A stretch of DNA of 34,902 nucleotides from Candidatus Anammoxibacter sp. (GCA_021777105.1 JAIQZQ010000067.1:1-34902); one strand, 5' to 3'; counted from the stretch's first letter, positions 23,322-31,938 are shown. Notes: generated by a model not told the origin, from the sequence alone. Translations and numbers: made by a program.

Positions 23322-24052
23322 ATGAAAATCACCTCCTGCGCAAAATACTTCATCCATGTGAATTTCATTGCCTTGTATTGAATAAAACTGTCCGCTTTTT
23401 GAAGTAAACGATTCCGTCTCAACCAAACATCAAACGCCTTTATATGTTTATGGTTTAAGTTCCAACAAAAGCTAGGGATAAAAAAGTATCCAATGCTCCT
23501 TTTGATTCTCCAGCCACTTGCCGTAAGTTGTTTTCTCCAGGCCATGCAAGACTGTTTGTGTAGGTGTCGATCCTCTTTTACGATAGGCCAAAAGCGCCCA
23601 AATGCTTCCAGGCGATATAAGTGCGGAGTAACTACTATGAGCTTTTTCCCGGCATTATTCGCGGCGCGTAATACCTTATCAGGGCCAGGCAAGTGCTCCA
23701 ATATGTCTGCCAGGATGATCCAATCGAATTTTTCCTTAGGAAAATCAATAAGCGCAGTTGCATCACACAGATAATCTGGTTGAAAATGACTCGCAATGTC
23801 CATTGAGAAGTATTTTCCTCCACAAGCCTTAATCGCCGGTTGCAACAGCTTTCCAGCGCACCCAACATCCAGAACGGTCTCCCCTGGTTTAAGTGAAATT
23901 AACTCTGAGAGAAGTTTTGCCTTGTTGACCCATTTCCGCTTAGGCTTTGAGTACAGTGTGGCATAGAACGGATGATTGTAGTAGTCATGAAGATGGGCCT
24001 CCACTTTAGTATCCCGATACCTTCCAATAAGTTGCGCTCTATTATCTTTCAT
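23309..24052 (-). CDS. Class I SAM-dependent methyltransferase
   Basis: 247 residues. Motif I is VLDVGCAGK at about 60-68, followed by the acidic YFSMDIA and the post-motif FDWIILADILEHLPGPDKVL typical of class I (Rossmann) methyltransferases of the Methyltransf_11/23 type. The C-terminal half is basic and aromatic. Gap of 3 nt from the upstream gene and 13-nt overlap with the downstream radical SAM gene, so it is translated within the operon. Acceptor unknown: O- or N-methylation of the sugar product, or a carboxylate, are possibilities. No membrane segment. Confidence 0.87.
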   Translation of the reverse strand: MKDNRAQLIGRYRDTKVEAHLHDYYNHPFYATLYSKPKRKWVNKAKLLSELISLKPGETVLDVGCAGKLLQPAIKACGGKYFSMDIASHFQPDYLCDATALIDFPKEKFDWIILADILEHLPGPDKVLRAANNAGKKLIVVTPHLYRLEAFGRFWPIVKEDRHLHKQSCMAWRKQLTASGWRIKRSIGYFFIPSFCWNLNHKHIKAFDVWLRRNRLLQKADSFIQYKAMKFTWMKYFAQEVIFICDK

Positions 24053-24055
24053 AAT

Positions 24056-25102
24056 TCAATGACCCTTAAAAAATTCCTCATTTAATTCATGCATGGAAAT
24101 CACCGACGAATAATCACTAAAACGGCGAGCGCTTACCTCACTGAAGACCCCTTCATGCTTTACCCTCTCACCCTTTCTCCAAATCCAGAATGGCGAGGGA
24201 TTTGGAGCCGGCTTGCCCGATCCAATGTTAGTAATATGATCAGATATAATAGCCACTTGTTCAAACCTCATAGTCTTGGCAAACAAGTTTGACAGACGTA
24301 AGTCGAAACACTCCAAAGATTTTATCTTCAGTTTTGCATCTCCCTTATGCGCAGCCCAATCCGGGTCCTTATAATAAATAACAGCAGCTCGGTATTGGTT
24401 GTTGTTTAATTCAGATATATAGCAATCCATTGCGTTCATTTGAACTTCCGGTTTGAACTCCATTGAACCTTCAGGTGTAATGTCAGTAATACCCGCTTTC
24501 TTTATTATTGCCGGCAGTGATCCCTTGGAGAAGCCGAATAGAGCCGGCAGTTCCGCAAATTGTGGATGTTCGCCATTCAGACCGGCAGACATGTCCTGGA
24601 AACGAACTCCTAAAGAATAGCCAGCGGCACACCTGGCAAGCTCCCCGTTTAATTCGTTCAATTCAGAGCTTTCACCGGTAACCAGATCAGATAACCCTAA
24701 ACGAGAAAATTTTCGAGGCCGCCTCCTTAAGCCTTTACTCTCCAGAATTTGAGAAATTTCTCTGGAAGCCAAGATTTTCATTTCTCTCGTTCTACCGACA
24801 TCTCTTTTAGTATCAAGATCATGATACCGGAGGATAAAGCTGAAAGAAACTTGCTCCAGCCCCGGGAAGTGACTCTTCTCATAATATGCTCTGCCCGGCC
24901 AAACTTCAGGTTTAATTCCAAGCAGGGTGGCTACGATGATATCAGTATTAATCAGACCTGTTTCCGGATCACGGGGGTCAAAGAAACCACACCGGCTACC
25001 ACTTGCCAACTTGTCCAGGGTTGGCAAATTTGCAATCTGCATGCTGGTCTTGCCATGTCCCCAATCTTCCGCTGCGCCATCCAATACTATGTACAATTTC
25101 AT
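24056..25102 (-). CDS. Phosphoglycerate mutase (ApgM)-like alkaline phosphatase superfamily enzyme
   Basis: 348 residues resembling archaeal-type cofactor-independent phosphoglycerate mutase: VLDGAAEDWGHGKTSMQIAN (metal Asp8), LPTLDKLASGSRCGFFDPRD, LGIKPEVWPGRAYYE, and C-terminal YYKDPDWAAHKGDAKLK, IISDHIT and PAPNPSPFWIW. Metal ligands in AHKGD and SDH are retained. The nucleophile position, usually Ser in 'PGSDTA', reads I-N-T53-D54, so Thr may be the nucleophile as in many phosphodiesterases of this superfamily. Glycolytic mutase activity is unlikely given the operon; a phosphatase, phosphodiesterase or phosphotransferase acting on a phosphosugar is a better guess. It overlaps the upstream GT4 gene by 4 nt (ATGA). 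Confidence 0.75.
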   Translation of the reverse strand: MKLYIVLDGAAEDWGHGKTSMQIANLPTLDKLASGSRCGFFDPRDPETGLINTDIIVATLLGIKPEVWPGRAYYEKSHFPGLEQVSFSFILRYHDLDTKRDVGRTREMKILASREISQILESKGLRRRPRKFSRLGLSDLVTGESSELNELNGELARCAAGYSLGVRFQDMSAGLNGEHPQFAELPALFGFSKGSLPAIIKKAGITDITPEGSMEFKPEVQMNAMDCYISELNNNQYRAAVIYYKDPDWAAHKGDAKLKIKSLECFDLRLSNLFAKTMRFEQVAIISDHITNIGSGKPAPNPSPFWIWRKGERVKHEGVFSEVSARRFSDYSSVISMHELNEEFFKGH

Positions 25103-26055
25103 GTTCTTGCAACCTCAAGCTTGTTTAGCAAATCCGCCATGCTCTCATCCCATTTATATTGGTTTGCTACTCGCATTCCATTGGCGACAATTTCCCTTAA
25201 CAACGACTGGTCAACTAAAATTCTCTTCAGGCATCCATACAGCTCTTCTTTATTGCCGTAGAAGAGGCAATTATACTCATTAACACAGTAATCCATGTTT
25301 CCTCCCATATCGCTACAAACAACTGCGCATCCCCCGGCCATTGCTTCCAGAAGGGGCAAGCCAAATCCTTCGCTTGTTGAATGTTTGACCAATACTTTTG
25401 CCTTTGAATAGATCCAGGCAAGTTTTTGGTCTGTAGGAGCAATAAACATTCTATCGATTCTATTGGAGTTGTGCGCCTTTCTTCCAACACACCAGATTAG
25501 CCATTTTGATGGGATGTTTTTGCATAGCCAATTAACACCTTTGTATGGTTTCTCACTCCCCTCCACTAACACTATGTTTTGCCTTTTGTTCTCCGCGCGT
25601 TGAAAGAAGACCTGATCAATCCCCGGGGAAACAATATTTGAGCAAATTCCTTCTCGATTTAGCCATTCAGAAACATACTTTGATGTAGAAAAGAAAATGA
25701 TCTCTTTGACCGATCTGGCCGCGTCAAGAAAATGCTCATCAACGTAAGACCACCCAATATCCGATGCGACAGACTGAAAATACTGAATCCTGTATTCAAA
25801 AGAATTTAATTGGCGCAGGGATTCAAATGTTGCTGGGTGATGCGACACTGCGATCCCATTGCCTATGCCATTCAGCCGATCTACCTCTGTAACGATATTG
25901 ACACCGGCATGAGGAAAAAATTTTTCTTCTCGATTTAATTCCTGTACAAATATAAAAACCTTATATCCCTTTCCGGCAAACCATTCAGCTTGAGCTCTGA
26001 ACACACGGCTTGCCCCGCTAATCGGAAGCGATTTAGTAAGAAGAATTACATTCAA
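25099..26055 (-). CDS. Family 4 glycosyltransferase (second in operon)
   Basis: 318 residues from the TTG at 26055, which overlaps the deacetylase stop (TTGA) and gives the usual GT4 opening NVILLTKSLPISGASRVFRA; a TTG at 26067 is an alternative. GT-B fold, with donor-site signature SEGFGLPLLEAMAGGCAVVC at about 229-248 (the E-x7-E motif), preceded by the IYSKAKVLVKHS strand and followed by GGNMDYCVN. It retains the inverted 'nucleotide-sugar' half but has an N-terminal half shorter than average. It should move a sugar from UDP- or GDP-sugar with retention. Part of the tightly coupled operon between PIG-L deacetylase and the ApgM-like enzyme. Confidence 0.88.
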   Translation of the reverse strand: MNVILLTKSLPISGASRVFRAQAEWFAGKGYKVFIFVQELNREEKFFPHAGVNIVTEVDRLNGIGNGIAVSHHPATFESLRQLNSFEYRIQYFQSVASDIGWSYVDEHFLDAARSVKEIIFFSTSKYVSEWLNREGICSNIVSPGIDQVFFQRAENKRQNIVLVEGSEKPYKGVNWLCKNIPSKWLIWCVGRKAHNSNRIDRMFIAPTDQKLAWIYSKAKVLVKHSTSEGFGLPLLEAMAGGCAVVCSDMGGNMDYCVNEYNCLFYGNKEELYGCLKRILVDQSLLREIVANGMRVANQYKWDESMADLLNKLEVART

Positions 26056-26870
26056 GGCCAAATCCAACCCCCTAACCGTTGCATAGAGGATTGCTTATCA
26101 AGCAATAATTTGCGCAACCTTGCAATTTCCAATGAAATCCGCTTATGAACAAACCTGAATTTCCAGTTATCGGCTATCACTCGGGTTTCAGGAGGCATTC
26201 TATTTTTGCGCAATAAGTTTGTTTCTAACTTTGACAGAAATTCCACGCACAAATTGAAATCCAGTTCAGAATCCGATCTACTTACATCTATACCAGAGTA
26301 AAAAATAATTAATGATTTATATTTGAACGACCGAAAAGCGGAAAATCTTTCAACTCCACACGACCAGTTAGCTACTTTTGGGTCGTTATAAATCATCTGA
26401 ACAGCCTCTTTCTTTTTACGCAATTCCTTCTCATCAAGCTCAATTGAAATGTTAGGTCTGAAAGGGCCGGAGATAAAGAACAAGTCTTGATGAAAAACCG
26501 AAACAGCCGCATAGAAAGTATCAATATGATGCGGGTGGCCATACTCTCCCACTATTCCATGGGTAAAGATAGGGATACCTTTCGGAAGATTAATAGCTCT
26601 GAACATATCTCTCAGATCGGCAACATTTAAATGCGCGTCGCGAGTATCCCTAAAATTACAATTAATATAATGGGAATTGAGAAATTCAGCTGATCTACGC
26701 GCAGCAACATTTCGCTTCTGATGACCTGAATCAAACTCTCCAGTTACTATAATTAGCCAAAGCTCCTTCACAGGCATCCTCTGGAGCAGTCCATAAAAGA
26801 ATAGCAACTCATCGTCTGGATGGGCGGCTATGATAGCCATCCGTAAAAAACCGGTATCCATATTTCCCAT
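26052..26870 (-). CDS. PIG-L/LmbE family N-deacetylase
   Basis: 272 residues. The zinc site of the family is visible: AHPDDELLF at about 16-24 (His, Asp, Asp) and the C-terminal HGIVGEYGHPHHIDTFYAA near 104-122 with the third His. The homologues MshB, BshB, GlcNAc-PI deacetylase and aminoglycoside deacetylases remove acetate from GlcNAc-type residues. Cytosolic. Starts 2 nt after the upstream stop, with aggaggg about 13 nt before the ATG. Lying between two GT4 genes and a GNAT-like gene, it most simply deacetylates a GlcNAc unit added by one of the transferases to expose an amine. Confidence 0.92.
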   Translation of the reverse strand: MGNMDTGFLRMAIIAAHPDDELLFFYGLLQRMPVKELWLIIVTGEFDSGHQKRNVAARRSAEFLNSHYINCNFRDTRDAHLNVADLRDMFRAINLPKGIPIFTHGIVGEYGHPHHIDTFYAAVSVFHQDLFFISGPFRPNISIELDEKELRKKKEAVQMIYNDPKVANWSCGVERFSAFRSFKYKSLIIFYSGIDVSRSDSELDFNLCVEFLSKLETNLLRKNRMPPETRVIADNWKFRFVHKRISLEIARLRKLLLDKQSSMQRLGGWIWP

Positions 26871-26871
26871 G

Positions 26872-27876
26872 TCACTGTAAATCCCTCCTGACCTTCAAGG
26901 TGATTTTGGCAACTTCAATTTCTTCATTAGCAAAGAAGAACTTGTACGGTTCTCTGCCATACATATAGTCCAGGGTTCCAAAATCGCCTTGCTCAAATGA
27001 CGCTTTAATCATTGCGGTATGCAATAGTATTCCAGCTCCCAAATAACTATAATTAGAATCCCAGGCGCCATTAAGGAAATACCTGGTATTACCATTAAAA
27101 AACCAGAGCCCGATGGCTACCGTTAGCTCTTTGAGGCTTAACATGTGGATGCCGGCGAACCCCGACTTCACTGCGCTGCGAAAAACATTTCTTACGAAAT
27201 CTCTTCGTTCACTGCAATGGTACGGTGAAGTCGTAAAGCGCTTCAAATGGTGAGTAAAAAAAAAGTCTAGAGGTGTATCAAGATCGGACTCAACCGTCCA
27301 CCAATGCGCCTTTAAATCACGCCTCTTCTCAAACTTTGTTAACGCCCTTTTCAGCCTCTTACGATCATTTAAATAATTTGACCATTGGCCGTTTTCTAAC
27401 CGTAATCTTGGATAGCCGACTATTTTACCAATTAAGATGTTTAGGTTCGCCTTTTCTGAAAGCTCTATTATGCGCTTCAACCAACTTGCCCTCAACTTTG
27501 CAAGACCAAGTCTTATTTCCGAGTATCCCAATTCCAGTATGGTCTCAATCCATAAAGCTATTGAGCTATTAAGATGATTAGCATCAATTAACGGATCCCA
27601 ATAGTCGGTGAACAGCGGAGCTGCTTCTATTGTTGATATTTGACCAAACGGCGCTGCCATAGGGAAAATAGCGACAGGTCTATCTTTTAATGTGATTATA
27701 ATGAGAAGAGGCTCCACATGCCTGTCAAGAAATCTATACACTTCTTCCACGAATTCAGGATGAGCGGTGTGAGAGACGTTTGGTGAACAAGCCCATAAAT
27801 TATGCCACCATTTCAAGATCGCAACATCGCTCACATCATTAATAAATTTAACCGAATAGCAATTCGAATTGCCCAT
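26872..27876 (-). CDS. GNAT-fold acyltransferase (BioF2/CelD-like)
   Basis: 334 residues from the ATG at 27876, 1 nt after the previous stop; an ATG at 27918 inside that gene is an alternative. Two tandem GNAT-like halves of the BioF2/FemAB type: an N-terminal half ending about YSEIRLGLAKLRASWLKRII, and a C-terminal half with FTTSPYHCSERRDFVRNVFR, LKELTVAIGLWFFNGNTRYF, NGAWDSNYSYLGAGILLHTA and the closing GTLDYMYGREPYKFFFA. The last block (x-D-G-x-E-YK) is diagnostic. Such proteins N-acylate amino sugars or aminoacyl acceptors and are frequent in exopolysaccharide loci. With the PIG-L deacetylase next door, an exchange of acetyl for another acyl group is the obvious model. Confidence 0.85.
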   Translation of the reverse strand: MGNSNCYSVKFINDVSDVAILKWWHNLWACSPNVSHTAHPEFVEEVYRFLDRHVEPLLIIITLKDRPVAIFPMAAPFGQISTIEAAPLFTDYWDPLIDANHLNSSIALWIETILELGYSEIRLGLAKLRASWLKRIIELSEKANLNILIGKIVGYPRLRLENGQWSNYLNDRKRLKRALTKFEKRRDLKAHWWTVESDLDTPLDFFFTHHLKRFTTSPYHCSERRDFVRNVFRSAVKSGFAGIHMLSLKELTVAIGLWFFNGNTRYFLNGAWDSNYSYLGAGILLHTAMIKASFEQGDFGTLDYMYGREPYKFFFANEEIEVAKITLKVRRDLQ

Positions 27877-27877
27877 A

Positions 27878-29098
27878 CTAGTAGTGTCCAATTTTCCTAA
27901 GCTTCTCGGAGTAATCATATTCCGAGTAAATTTTGTGTATCTTGTAATTAGAATCGGTGTAGTGAAAACGTCTAAATCCTAATTTTCTTCTTACTTCAAT
28001 CATTCTCTCTGGTGATCTGGCGCATTTACGGCACAGCAAATAATTCCCCTGGTTTTCTCTCAGCTCTTTGATCTTGTAACCTTGCCAAATACCCTCAATT
28101 GTGGAGTTGTTCAAATCTCCAAGGACTATCGCAGCATTGTAATCCAAGCTGCAAGGCACAACTCTACCATCCCACAGAACGCTCAACTGCTTCCATGGCG
28201 CGGAGCAAGGCTTTTGAACTCCGATGTCATCGTCGCTTAAATCAGCAACATACTCCATTGAGAAATCTCTGCTGCTAAATTGGCGAACAATAACCGCATC
28301 CGCGCCGGAATCTCTCCATTGCTCAATGAATGAGTCCTGTTCACCCTTGTTATGTCTCATGTTTATCATCTGCATAGTGATGATCAATTGTTTACCACAC
28401 CGCAAATTTCTTGATAATAGATAGCCTATATTCTCTTCAATCAATTGCATATCAGCATCTTTCCCTCTTATCTTCCGAAAAGAGCCGGGGGCCAGAGAGT
28501 CTAACGAAAGCGTAAGAGTAGCCAGGCCGGCGTCAAGTATCTCGTCTGTTTTTTCAGGAGTCAGCATCTGTGGATTCACAGATAGATCCGCAAGCACATT
28601 CTTACTTTTCGCATAGGAAATTGCTTCATACAGGTGTGGATAGAGTAGAGATTCTCCAAAATGATGAAGGGTCGTGAACTTTTGATGAGGGGAAATTTCA
28701 TCAATTATCTTTCTGAAAAGATTTAAGTCCATATGTCCCAATGAACGATCCATAAAGTTCGTCCGCGGGCACATAACACACTTATATGGACAGTGATTGG
28801 TCAGCTCGATTTCATAGACTAACGGAAAATGTCTACCCTTGGTTTCCCTTTCCCGATTTAGCTTTTTCCAAAATCCCTCTTCAGAGTTGAACAATATCGA
28901 TTTAGATAATAATTCCTCCCGAATACTTCGAGGCAAATATACGGCTTCACTATTGAGACACCTTTCCAATAGTTCAACATACTCATTTGGGATGATGACC
29001 ACTTTATTTGTTAGGCGGCAGCTAACACTGGACGATCCCCCATTCATAGAAAATAGGATGAGTGGAGAAACGAAATATTTCCGTCTACTTTCTTGCAT
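27878..29098 (-). CDS. Radical SAM protein with SPASM domain
   Basis: 406 residues after aaggtaaatt. The first about 90 residues are an extension of unknown fold (SCRLTNKVVIIPNEYVELLE...). The radical SAM motif is C103-PYK-C107-VM-C110 within YEIELTNHCPYKCVMCPR, followed by HHFGESLLYPHLYEAI and LTLSLDSL. The C-terminal SPASM region (KPCSAPWKQLSVLWDGRVVP, CSLDYNAAIVLGDLNNSTIEGIW, LLCRKC) supplies Cys for auxiliary Fe-S clusters. SPASM enzymes include peptide maturases and the sugar dehydrogenase BtrN. Substrate here is unknown; oxidation of a sugar hydroxyl, giving a ketone for the neighbouring aldo/keto reductase, is a coherent possibility. Gaps of 8 nt and 1 nt to its neighbours. Confidence 0.92.
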   Translation of the reverse strand: MQESRRKYFVSPLILFSMNGGSSSVSCRLTNKVVIIPNEYVELLERCLNSEAVYLPRSIREELLSKSILFNSEEGFWKKLNRERETKGRHFPLVYEIELTNHCPYKCVMCPRTNFMDRSLGHMDLNLFRKIIDEISPHQKFTTLHHFGESLLYPHLYEAISYAKSKNVLADLSVNPQMLTPEKTDEILDAGLATLTLSLDSLAPGSFRKIRGKDADMQLIEENIGYLLSRNLRCGKQLIITMQMINMRHNKGEQDSFIEQWRDSGADAVIVRQFSSRDFSMEYVADLSDDDIGVQKPCSAPWKQLSVLWDGRVVPCSLDYNAAIVLGDLNNSTIEGIWQGYKIKELRENQGNYLLCRKCARSPERMIEVRRKLGFRRFHYTDSNYKIHKIYSEYDYSEKLRKIGHY

Positions 29099-29106
29099 AA
29101 TTTACC

Positions 29107-30051
29107 TTATTGAGGAAATGAGAAATCCAGCTTACTTAAACTCTTTAAAACACTGTCCGGCGGAGGATTACGAACATAACCCGCAGTCTCTTGAACCTGA
29201 TCCGGTTTCGATGCGCCAAAAACTACACTGTTCACTCCGGGGAATTGAAGTGTCCAAGACAAAGATAATTGAGCTTTGCTGTAACCGGTTTGCTCGGATA
29301 ATTCTGAGAAATTCTTTATAAACATCTCTCCTTTTGCCTTTATCTTCTTGTTTAGACGCTGCCTTTGACTTGAGAAGCTAGCCCCGTTCCGATATTGCCC
29401 GCGCAGGTGAAATTGGTCAGTCAATACGCCTTGCGCATACGGGGAATAAGCCATAATTTTGATTTCATGTTTTTGCAATCGCCTAAAGAGTCGGCGTGCC
29501 AGGGGTTCGGTAAGAAGATTGAGTTCGTATTGGCAATATTCAGGCAGGGGATAATTTTCTTTCTCACAAATCAGTAATGTTTTCTTAGCTCTCTCAATTG
29601 TCCAATTGCAGAATCCCCAACTCTTTATCATACCTATTGACATTAAATTCGCCATACCTCGTATTATCCCGAGCAAAGAGCTTTCCGGCGCATCACAATG
29701 ACACATATAAATATCCAGAAAGTTAGTTTTCAAGCGGGACAAGCTGCTCTTACAAGTTTCCGAAAGACGTTTTGGTGAAAAACCGCCTTCAGGGCGGCAA
29801 GGACCGCCTTTGAATCCAGTCTTACTGCATAAAACGTAACCGGAACGGGGAAATGTTTTCAACACATTCCCTAAGATATGTTCCGCGGCCCCGTTAGCAT
29901 ATGTGTCGGCGCTATCAAATACTTTAACCCCGCTCGCAATTGCAGTCCTCAGGATCTCTTCAGCAGTTAAAGCATTGTCCATCGAAAAATAATGACCGGT
30001 TCCTAACACTAAGCCTGTTAGCTCTTTCTCTCTCGCCAAGGTCTGCCTCAC
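29107..30051 (-). CDS. Aldo/keto reductase
   Basis: 314 residues from a GTG that overlaps the previous gene's TGA (GTGA). The catalytic tetrad of the aldo/keto reductase superfamily is complete: Asp46 and Tyr51 (VFDSADTYANG), Lys77 (CSKTGF) and His118 (MCHCD). The NADP-binding end is visible in AYSPYAQGVLTDQF and SVVFGASKPDQVQE. It reduces aldehydes or ketones, including keto-sugars. Position 2 of the operon, immediately before the SPASM enzyme, suggests an oxidation-reduction pair that could epimerise a sugar centre; this is inference. Cytosolic. Confidence 0.93.
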   Translation of the reverse strand: MRQTLAREKELTGLVLGTGHYFSMDNALTAEEILRTAIASGVKVFDSADTYANGAAEHILGNVLKTFPRSGYVLCSKTGFKGGPCRPEGGFSPKRLSETCKSSLSRLKTNFLDIYMCHCDAPESSLLGIIRGMANLMSIGMIKSWGFCNWTIERAKKTLLICEKENYPLPEYCQYELNLLTEPLARRLFRRLQKHEIKIMAYSPYAQGVLTDQFHLRGQYRNGASFSSQRQRLNKKIKAKGEMFIKNFSELSEQTGYSKAQLSLSWTLQFPGVNSVVFGASKPDQVQETAGYVRNPPPDSVLKSLSKLDFSFPQ

Positions 30052-31181
30052 TCCAAAGCCAAAATGTTTTCAGAACATGTGTTATTAAGTAAATTTTCAA
30101 AGCTAATTATGGCTTCCTCTCTCCGAGATATGGAAATGTGATCATTGCATAATGCTTCCCTCTGCCCTAATGAAACAATGTCTTGAACAGCCTTTGCAAT
30201 TCCATCAATGTCGCCAACATCCGCAAGTCTCGCATACGGCCACCCCTCGCAGGCTTCCTTCGTTCCTTTGCACGCATAAGCTGCAACACCAAGATTCTCG
30301 GAAATGGCTTCTTGTATCACCCTTGGCAACCCCTCATCTTCAGAGCACAGGAGCATTATATCGTAATTTTTCAAATTCTTTAGCAATGTATCTCTGCTTA
30401 CTAAACCTTTGAGAACGATTTGATCATTAAGTGAGCGCTGATCTATTCGCTCCTGAATTTCTTTCCGTTGTGGGCCTTCTCCAAAAATATCTAGCGTTAC
30501 CCTCAATCCATTTTTATTAAGAGCTCTGACGGCATCAATAGCATCAAGAGGGCGCTTTCGCCCCTTTAACTGACAAGCCATCACCAATCGGCGTATTTTA
30601 GAATTATCTGTTCCGCCATTCTTGCCATCGTTATAAACCGGCAGGATAATAGGATTTGGAGAGTAAAAGACTCTCTCATGATCTAAAATACTCCTGACAG
30701 AATCAACCAGATGCTTTGCTATGCAAATAATGTTGTCGCATTTCATATACATTGGCGCAAGCATGGAAATTAAGTCGTCAGTGCCAATCCCGGCTCTGGC
30801 AAGCTTGTTGATATAGGCTCCACGGCAAATCAAGCTAATCGGCCCATTAAAAAAAGTTCGTATTCCTAACACATTCCATAGAAAGGATTCACGGCCCAGT
30901 ATTACGTGATTAAATCCTTCATACTCCTCATAGAGGGCTCTTAATTGCTCATTTATTTCTTGAACCCACTTATTTTCTATTTTGATATTGTCTGAATGAA
31001 ATGGAGCTAATAGCCATCGAACATCCGGATAGAGGTCTTTGTCTACCGATTCATGGTATGGGGCGGCATGTATAACTAAATTCCCCCTCTTACGTAATCC
31101 CTCTGCCAGCTCCTTACAGGAATGAGCAGATCCACCGCTATAAGGTAAATGAGGCCCTAATAAAAGTATTCTCTTTGCCAT
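30048..31181 (-). CDS. Family 4 glycosyltransferase (first gene of operon)
   Basis: 377 residues. GT-B fold with an N-terminal ILLLGPHLPYSGGSAHSCKE acceptor domain (glycine-rich loop), the inter-domain CDNIICIAKHLVDSV plus YSPNPI, and the donor half RRLVMACQLKGRKRPLDAID, LDIFGEGPQRKEIQ and SEDEGLPRVIQEAISENLGV (E-x7-E variant; the usual 'EGFGL' is 'DEGLP'). The start follows tttggagaacgtaat. It opens the nine-gene operon; about 130 bp upstream contain no promoter I can call with confidence. By analogy with MshA or BshA it could make the first glycosidic bond, but the acceptor cannot be read from sequence. Confidence 0.9.
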   Translation of the reverse strand: MAKRILLLGPHLPYSGGSAHSCKELAEGLRKRGNLVIHAAPYHESVDKDLYPDVRWLLAPFHSDNIKIENKWVQEINEQLRALYEEYEGFNHVILGRESFLWNVLGIRTFFNGPISLICRGAYINKLARAGIGTDDLISMLAPMYMKCDNIICIAKHLVDSVRSILDHERVFYSPNPIILPVYNDGKNGGTDNSKIRRLVMACQLKGRKRPLDAIDAVRALNKNGLRVTLDIFGEGPQRKEIQERIDQRSLNDQIVLKGLVSRDTLLKNLKNYDIMLLCSEDEGLPRVIQEAISENLGVAAYACKGTKEACEGWPYARLADVGDIDGIAKAVQDIVSLGQREALCNDHISISRREEAIISFENLLNNTCSENILALE

Positions 31182-31309
31182 ATTACGTTCTCCAAACCCA
31201 GAACTAAATTCGGTTGTGGTTCAAAAAGTAAAACAAGTTTAAACCTCTCTTATTTTAACCCGGTTTAGGCATTTATTTTGAACAATCCATTGACAATGTT
31301 TGCTCGGAT

Positions 31310-31465
31310 TTAAACCAAAAAACCAGCGTCTTTTATCTGTTTTTTCCTGACCATGTTCATAACTTCAATTTCACATATTGGAAAGCCAAGGGTGTCAAAT
31401 CTCCCCTTGACGGCATAAGATAGTTCATTACAATCTTAATCGGTCAAGGTTGGAAGCCTGACCAT
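31310..31465 (-). pseudogene. Small ORF with internal stop upstream of the operon
   Basis: After ttaggagacacact an ATG at 31465 opens MVRLPTLTD, then an in-frame TAA (31438-31436). The same frame continues DCNELSYAVKGRFDTLGFPI, CEIEVMNMVRKKQIKDAGFL and V to TAA at 31310. The 51-codon frame looks coding, but I cannot assign a family. A tiny frame precedes it (MPNLAAGANIGMRVI from about 31558, after ttaaaggagaaaaatt). Both face the same way as the nine-gene operon. Confidence 0.35.
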
Positions 31466-31938
31466 AGTGTGTCTCCTAAACAGTTGCAGTAAAAACCATG
31501 CCCGCAGCTAAATCACACGCATTCCGATATTTGCGCCTGCGGCTAAGTTTGGCATAATTTTTCTCCTTTAACTTAAAGGTTGTAAAAAATATAACATTCT
31601 CCAGTCACAAATCAGTCACAAATTATGAAATTTATATAAAATAAAGTTTGGAAGGGTAAACTTTAATGGGGACAACAACAGCCTAACTACCAAGAAAATC
31701 AAGGACTTATAGAATTACAAAAAAGTATTAAAAGAAGTAAAAAAAGACAAACAAGGGACAGGTTTATTATTTAAACAAATTAACAATTTCTTTCATTTTT
31801 GTAAGGTAATTTTCAAAGAGTGGTTGCAGGCTTTTTTATAGATGCGTTGTGGCTACTTTTGCTAAATATAAGTGTACAATACCGTTACGAGGCTTCGAGA
31901 AAGGTATCCCCAAACAGGGAGCTTTAAAGTCTTTATCT
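31466..31938. other. intergenic, decayed text
   Basis: Apart from the 15-codon frame near 31558 nothing is assignable. The run 31676-31785 has Lys-rich short frames, and a frame near 31860-31990 reads YKCTIPLRGFEKGIPKQGAL, which could be an old gene fragment but is not recognised. Confidence 0.4.

Noticed and set aside
22221..31181. Reading the nine-gene operon as a mycothiol or bacillithiol locus
   Set aside because: GT4, PIG-L and GNAT fit, but there is no MshC or BshC cysteine ligase, and radical SAM, AKR and methyltransferase genes are unexplained by those pathways.
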